A stretch of DNA of 6,711 nucleotides from NCBI GenBank assembly GCA_019307645.1, contig JAFDJF010000141.1, positions 1-6,711 on the forward strand, read 5' to 3'. This DNA comes from Deltaproteobacteria bacterium. GTDB taxonomy: Bacteria; Desulfobacterota; DSM-4660; Desulfatiglandales; Desulfatiglandaceae. The stretch's first letter is position 1. Each line of letters opens with the position of its first letter. Position numbers and translations under genes: made by a program. Below the pieces are notes generated by a model. That model searched no databases. It was not told the origin of the DNA and was given only the letters and a program-made list of their open reading frames with translations. Positions 6,132-6,711 of this stretch are shown piece by piece.

Positions 6132-6142
6132 TAGATTAATAT
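6115..6142. repeat. 8-bp AT-only inverted repeat around the atp -35 element
   Basis: ATATTAAT (6115-6122) and ATTAATAT (6135-6142) are perfect inverted copies separated by 12 bp that contain the -35 hexamer. The right arm touches the hemL stop codon. It may be a second protein-binding site, or chance in AT-rich DNA. It is too weak and lacks a T-tract for a hemL terminator, and no other terminator is visible for hemL. Confidence 0.35.
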
Positions 6143-6711
6143 TTAAATAGACCTGAAAGCCTTTTCCGCACACTCGATGGTCTTCCGGATCTCTGCTTCA
6201 CCATGGGCCATGGATAAAAAGGAGGCTTCAAAAGGGGATGGCGCCAGATATATCCCCTGCTCAAGCATGGCTGCGTAGTATTTTTTGAACAGTTCTCCGT
6301 TGCTTGCCTTGGCCGAGGCAAAATCGATGACAGGATCGGGAGTAAAAAAGAATGAGCCCATTGACCCGATACGGTTCACTGTAATCTCAATTCCCGCAAC
6401 CTGCGCAGCCTCTTCAAGGCCGGAAAAGAGCCTGCGTCCCTTATTTTCAAGCTCACTGTAAATCCCGTCCTGTTTCAGGATGTTAAGTGTCGCAAGACCT
6501 GCTGCCATAGCCAGAGGATTTCCTGAAAGGGTTCCTGCCTGATAGACATCCCCAACAGGTGCCATCCTGGACATGATCTCTTTTTTGCCACCATAGGCCC
6601 CCACCGGCAGCCCTCCGCCAATTATTTTACCGAGACAAGTGAGATCAGGCATGATGCCGTAAAGTTCCTGCGCACCTCCGGGAGCCACCCTGAAGCCGCT
6701 TATGACTTCAT
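6143..6711 (-). CDS. hemL: Glutamate-1-semialdehyde 2,1-aminomutase HemL, C-terminal part (5' end outside window)
   Basis: HemL is a PLP enzyme that turns glutamate-1-semialdehyde into 5-aminolevulinate in the C5 pathway to haem and other tetrapyrroles. The frame is open to the window edge, beginning EVISGFRVAPGGAQ at base 6709, so a GTG inside VAPGG is not the true start. About 189 of the usual 425-430 residues are present. The PLP-binding lysine is the K in LGKIIGGGLPVGAYGG (codon at 6626-6628). The segments AGTLSGNPLAMAAG and the C-terminal GIYLAPSPFEASFLS are characteristic and separate it from other class-III aminotransferases. It is oriented like the atp genes and ends 87 bp before atpZ. 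Read-through into atpZ is possible, since no terminator is seen between them. Confidence 0.96.
   Translation of the reverse strand, partial: EVISGFRVAPGGAQELYGIMPDLTCLGKIIGGGLPVGAYGGKKEIMSRMAPVGDVYQAGTLSGNPLAMAAGLATLNILKQDGIYSELENKGRRLFSGLEEAAQVAGIEITVNRIGSMGSFFFTPDPVIDFASAKASNGELFKKYYAAMLEQGIYLAPSPFEASFLSMAHGEAEIRKTIECAEKAFRSI

Overview
The window looks like chromosomal DNA from an anaerobic Desulfobacterota (deltaproteobacterial) lineage, possibly a sulfate reducer. This is inferred from three things: a Rex repressor next to ATP synthase genes, a Fo-only cluster (atpZ-I-B-E) ending in its own terminator, and intergenic DNA full of heptamer and REP-like repeats. No marker gene settles the species. 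All genes look like intact housekeeping genes apart from the two cut by the window edges.

Layout, left to right. The 3' end of pdxA (vitamin B6 synthesis, + strand) enters from the left and ends in a basic tail encoded by a small tandem duplication. A 266-bp repeat-rich spacer follows, then complete uvrA (nucleotide excision repair, + strand). uvrA overlaps the end of the convergent redox repressor gene rex (- strand) by 8 bp. Upstream of rex is a 270-bp spacer. It holds a 133-bp MITE-like element with 19-bp terminal inverted repeats and a 6-bp target duplication, a degenerate Rex-box-like site, and the intrinsic terminator of the ATP synthase cluster. Next, on the - strand and read right to left, come atpZ, atpI, atpB (subunit a) and atpE (subunit c). 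At the right edge is the 3' part of hemL (tetrapyrrole synthesis, - strand).

The most interesting signal is regulatory. The 87 bp between hemL and atpZ contain a promoter-like pair (TTGACT, 16 bp, GATAAA). Its -10 region is covered by the 18-bp palindrome TTGTGATATTTATCACAA, a very good match to the Rex operator consensus. rex itself lies just downstream of the same cluster, with a weaker Rex-like site in its own upstream DNA. The inference is that NADH/NAD+ state, read by Rex, sets transcription of the Fo genes and perhaps of rex, and that a MITE has since inserted between the old rex promoter region and the rex start codon. The F1 genes and atpF/atpH are not here, so the ATP synthase is split over at least two loci.

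No wholly new system is evident. The novelty lies in the regulatory and repeat architecture, not in unknown proteins.
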